A stretch of DNA of 53,551 nt, taken from NCBI GenBank assembly GCA_946493765.1, contig CAMMAZ010000008.1, positions 1-53,551 of the forward strand. The letters are read 5' to 3'. Positions within the stretch are counted from its first letter, which is position 1. Each line of letters opens with the position of its first letter. The translations under genes were made by a program, and so were the position numbers. A model generated the notes under the pieces. The model did not search any database and had not been told where the DNA came from. It was given only the letters and a program-made list of their open reading frames with translations. Origin of the DNA: an uncultured Clostridia bacterium. Its GTDB lineage: Bacteria > Bacillota > Clostridia > Oscillospirales > Acutalibacteraceae. This document shows, one piece after another, positions 50,892-53,551 of the stretch.

Positions 50892-51803
50892 ATGCTTGCA
50901 TTTTTAGAGTCTTTGCCCGGTGCTGTTGCGCAGGGCATTATTTGGGGCATCATGGCGATCGGGGTTTTTATCACCTTTAAGGTGCTGGATCTGGCCGATT
51001 TAACAGTCGACGGTTCCATGGCGACCGGCGGCGCGGTGTTTGTTGTTTTAACAGTGGCCGGTGTAAACGTTTATCTGAGTCTGCTCATCGCGTTTTTAGC
51101 CGGCTGCGCTGCGGGACTCATCACCGGCGTTTTACATACGCTGTTCGGTATTCCTGCGATTTTGGCCGGTATTTTAACACAGCTTGCATTGTATTCGATC
51201 AATCTGCGCATCACCAGTGGCGCTTCCAACACCCCGATCGACTTCAGGCAGTATGATCTGATGGTAACACTGAGCGACATCAACCGCTCTTTGATCGTCG
51301 GCGGTATTTTTGTTGTAGCGGTTATTGCTGTTTTGTATTGGTTTTTCGGTACGGAGATCGGTCATTCCATTCGTGCGACCGGTTCCAACCCGGCGATGGC
51401 AAGAGCCAATGGGATCAACACCAACCGCAACAAGATCATCGGCCTTGTGCTGTCCAACGGTCTGGTCGCATTGTCCGGCGGATTGCTCGCGCAGTATCAG
51501 GGCTTTGCCGATGTCAACATGGGACGTGGTGCGATCGTCATCGGTCTTGCCGCCGTGATCATCGGTGAAGTGATTTTCGGAAAGATTTTCAGAAATTTTG
51601 CGTTGCGGCTGCTTTCGGCTGTTTTTGGCGGTATCATTTATTATATCGTGATCACGCTGGTTATCCAGGCGGGGTTGAATGCGAACGATCTGAAACTATT
51701 TTCTGCGATTGTCGTCGCGATTTTCCTGGGCGTCCCGTATTGGAAGAGCAAATTGAAATTCGGAAAAAAAGTTTCTGCGCAGGGAGGTGCTGACCGTGCT
51801 TGA
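50892..51803 (+). CDS. ABC transporter permease (TrpY-like)
   Basis: The 303-aa protein has eight or nine hydrophobic segments and the branched-chain-type permease (BPD_transp_2) features: GIIWGIMAIGVFITFKVLDLADLTVDGS at the N-terminus and the coupling region GHSIRATGSNPAMARANGIN. It would form the channel of the importer. ATG follows AAAGGAG. Its end overlaps the ATPase gene by 8 nt. Confidence 0.9.
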   Translation: MLAFLESLPGAVAQGIIWGIMAIGVFITFKVLDLADLTVDGSMATGGAVFVVLTVAGVNVYLSLLIAFLAGCAAGLITGVLHTLFGIPAILAGILTQLALYSINLRITSGASNTPIDFRQYDLMVTLSDINRSLIVGGIFVVAVIAVLYWFFGTEIGHSIRATGSNPAMARANGINTNRNKIIGLVLSNGLVALSGGLLAQYQGFADVNMGRGAIVIGLAAVIIGEVIFGKIFRNFALRLLSAVFGGIIYYIVITLVIQAGLNANDLKLFSAIVVAIFLGVPYWKSKLKFGKKVSAQGGADRA

Positions 51804-52590
51804 ACTTAAAGGAATTTATAAAATATTTAACCGCGGAACCATCAATGAAAAGGTGGCGTTAAACGGCGTTGATCTGACCCTAAACGACGGAGACTTTGTC
51901 ACGGTCATCGGCGGTAACGGCGCCGGGAAGTCCACCATTTTGAATATGATCACCGGCGTTTATTCTGTTGATGCGGGGTTGGTCATCGTTGACGGTATTG
52001 ATGTGACCCGGATGCCGGAACATAAACGTGCAAAGTTTTTTGGTCGTGTCTTCCAAGATCCGATGACCGGAACGGCAGCGGATATGGAAATTGCCGAAAA
52101 TCTTGCGCTGGCCGCCAGAAGGGGAAAGCGCAGAACGCTGAAATTCGGTGTGAACAAAAAAGAAAAGCAAGCGTTTCGCGAGCTTTTGAAGAAGTTGGAT
52201 TTGGGGCTTGAGAATCGTTTGACTTCTAAGGTCGGATTGTTGTCCGGCGGACAGCGGCAGGCGTTGACGCTTTTAATGGCGACGCTGCAAAAACCAAAGG
52301 TTCTGCTTTTGGATGAGCATACCGCGGCGCTGGATCCGAAAACATCCGCAAAGGTGCTGGAAATCACCGATAGGATCGTTTCGCAAAACCGGTTGACAAC
52401 CATGATGGTCACGCACAACATGCATGATGCGATCACTTATGGAAACCGTTTGATTATGATGCATGAGGGCAAGATTATTTTGGACATTTCCGGGGAGGAA
52501 AAAAAGAATTTAACGGTGGAAACCCTGCTGCATAAATTTGAAACGGTCAGCGGAACGGAATTTGCAAACGACCGCGCATTGTTATCTTAA
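51796..52590 (+). CDS. ABC transporter ATP-binding protein (TrpZ-like)
   Basis: This nucleotide-binding subunit (264 aa) has Walker A GGNGAGKS, Q-loop VFQDP, signature LLSGGQRQA, Walker B VLLLDEHTAALD and the switch His in MVTHN. The Walker B region reads DEHTAALDP, the variant seen with this transporter family. I choose GTG 51796, 6 nt after GGGAGGTG, over GTG 51787 which lies within that SD. Confidence 0.93.
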   Translation: MLELKGIYKIFNRGTINEKVALNGVDLTLNDGDFVTVIGGNGAGKSTILNMITGVYSVDAGLVIVDGIDVTRMPEHKRAKFFGRVFQDPMTGTAADMEIAENLALAARRGKRRTLKFGVNKKEKQAFRELLKKLDLGLENRLTSKVGLLSGGQRQALTLLMATLQKPKVLLLDEHTAALDPKTSAKVLEITDRIVSQNRLTTMMVTHNMHDAITYGNRLIMMHEGKIILDISGEEKKNLTVETLLHKFETVSGTEFANDRALLS

Positions 52591-52602
52591 AAATCATCAA
52601 GT

Positions 52603-52648
52603 AAAAACCTGTCTTGAAAAAATTTTTCAAGACAGGTTTTTGTTTTTA
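52603..52648. terminator. Bidirectional terminator after the importer operon
   Basis: Perfect 19-bp arms (52603-52621 and 52623-52641) with A5 and T5 ends; serves the importer (plus) and the converging kinase gene (minus). Confidence 0.92.
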
Positions 52649-52655
52649 TTGCAAA

Positions 52656-53551
52656 CTACAAATCAAAGATAACACGAACAGAAAAGCGGTTGTCCTTGCA
52701 GGAAAAGGAAAGATCGCCTTTGTATTTGTCCACAGCCTTTTGCAGGGAATAAAGCCCGAACCCATGGGAATGCTTATCCGCCTTGGTGGTTTCGATCCGT
52801 CCGTCCTTCACCGTGACCGCCTGTGCCACCGGATTTTCAATGTCAAACATCAGCAGCCCTCCGTTCGGGATGATCCGCACATTGATTTCCTTTTCTTCTT
52901 CCCGCGGCAGCTTTTCGCATGCTTCGATCGCATTGTCCACCGTGTTCCCCAAAATTACACACAGATCTGCCGCCGATATAGGTTTTGCCGGTACGCTCCC
53001 TTCAAAATGAATCACCGTGTTGCTGCCCATTGCGCGCTGCTGCTTGTCCGCCAACAGTGCGTCCGCCACGCCGTTTCCCGTTTCATATGGTGCCTTTTCC
53101 GCCTTTCCCATCTGTGCGTCGCATGCACGCAATATCTCCATCGCACCTGCAATATCCGACCTTTGCAGCGCGCCGTCCAATCCGATCCGCATGTTCTGAT
53201 AATCATGTTTGAATCGCCGCAGTTCAAAGTTTGATGCAGATATCATTTTGTAAAACGCCGCCTGTTGTTCGATCTGTGCCTCAAAGTTTTGCGCCAGCGT
53301 TTTGTAGTAGCCGCTCGATAATGCGTTGGCAAGCAGTATCGGGCAGGTGATCCCGATCAGTAAAATTAAAAACGACACAAACAGCCGGATCGCCATGATC
53401 CATTTTTCCGGTGAATCGCTGTAGGATAAATCCGATACCAGATACGCCAGATACGCGCTGATCCAAAATGACAGCACCGTCAGTCCCTTGATCTTTCCAG
53501 AAATCAACGGCAGCTGCTGCCGCAGCCGTTTGCCGTGTTTGCTTTGCAGCA
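52656..53551 (-). CDS. GHKL-domain sensor histidine kinase (5' end outside window)
   Basis: The C-terminal part of a membrane kinase is present. Two hydrophobic segments are visible (about 53500-53440 and 53400-53310). They are followed by the phosphoacceptor His in RRFKHDYQN, the N box GNTVDNAIEACEKL and the G box SHGFGLYSLQKAV. This is the AgrC/LytS-like class that usually pairs with a LytTR regulator and often senses peptides. A TTG at 53507 could start a 283-aa protein, but it has no SD and the frame stays open to the window edge, so the gene is probably truncated here. No regulator gene is visible. Confidence 0.88.
   Translation of the reverse strand, partial: LQSKHGKRLRQQLPLISGKIKGLTVLSFWISAYLAYLVSDLSYSDSPEKWIMAIRLFVSFLILLIGITCPILLANALSSGYYKTLAQNFEAQIEQQAAFYKMISASNFELRRFKHDYQNMRIGLDGALQRSDIAGAMEILRACDAQMGKAEKAPYETGNGVADALLADKQQRAMGSNTVIHFEGSVPAKPISAADLCVILGNTVDNAIEACEKLPREEEKEINVRIIPNGGLLMFDIENPVAQAVTVKDGRIETTKADKHSHGFGLYSLQKAVDKYKGDLSFSCKDNRFSVRVIFDL

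Noticed and set aside
1..53551. CRISPR arrays, insertion sequences, prophage genes or rRNA operons.
   Set aside because: No spaced repeat series, transposase or integrase motif, phage gene or rRNA segment was found; the window is core chromosome.

Overview
The window is a contiguous, gene-dense stretch of housekeeping chromosome from a spore-forming, low-to-mid GC Firmicute, most likely a Clostridia member near the Ruminococcaceae/Oscillospiraceae. The basis is inference from gene content. Sporulation genes (spo0A directly after spoIVB, yunB, a SipL-type SPOCS/LysM protein) point to an endospore former, and SipL is known from Clostridia rather than Bacillus. MurE carries the DNPR motif of meso-diaminopimelate enzymes. 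Many starts are GTG or TTG behind strong Shine-Dalgarno (SD) sequences. No insertion sequence, prophage gene or CRISPR array was seen.

Layout. Positions 1-15505 (+): rplS behind a probable L19 leader, lepB, rbgA, rnhB, yraN, an M19 dipeptidase, thrC, a metallophosphoesterase, tig-clpP-clpX, comEC, holA, an RNase M5-like gene and uvrC. Positions 15544-17164 (+): rsmD, coaD and a coiled-coil protein. Positions 17353-29815 (+): the division and cell wall (dcw) cluster mraZ-rsmH-ftsL-PBP-murE-mraY-ftsW-murG-murA-ftsQ, then ftsZ with its own promoter. The cluster promoter is followed by three GTGGTG repeats in a 10-nt period, a likely MraZ operator. Positions 29893-32768 (+): prmA, prfB and yunB. 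Positions 32803-41112 (-): ireB and an almost complete aromatic amino acid pathway (aroE-aroK, then aroF-tyrA-aroB-aroA-aroC-pheA). Positions 41272-47783: acpP, a tRNA-His on the minus strand, spoIVB, spo0A, the SipL-like gene, and a ZTP-riboswitch-controlled pair for the last two steps of purine synthesis. Positions 47857-49510 (-): a small membrane protein and pyk. Positions 49819-52590 (+): a three-gene ABC importer. The window ends inside a GHKL sensor kinase on the minus strand.

The most striking element lies upstream of aroF (39541-39771, minus strand). A near-consensus promoter is followed by a 27-codon reading frame with its own SD, containing four Phe and four Tyr codons. After it come two mutually exclusive pairings and a strong intrinsic terminator. 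This has the layout of classical leader-peptide transcription attenuation, here sensing Phe/Tyr supply and controlling a six-gene operon that makes Phe and Tyr. In Firmicutes such operons are more often governed by T-boxes, and I see no T-box here.

Other regulatory structures are a long hairpin between spo0A and the SipL-like gene that contains the downstream SD, a ZTP riboswitch fused to its terminator, and a recurrent TGC extension just upstream of the -10 box in six promoters. All assignments come from reading motifs in the sequence; no database search was run.
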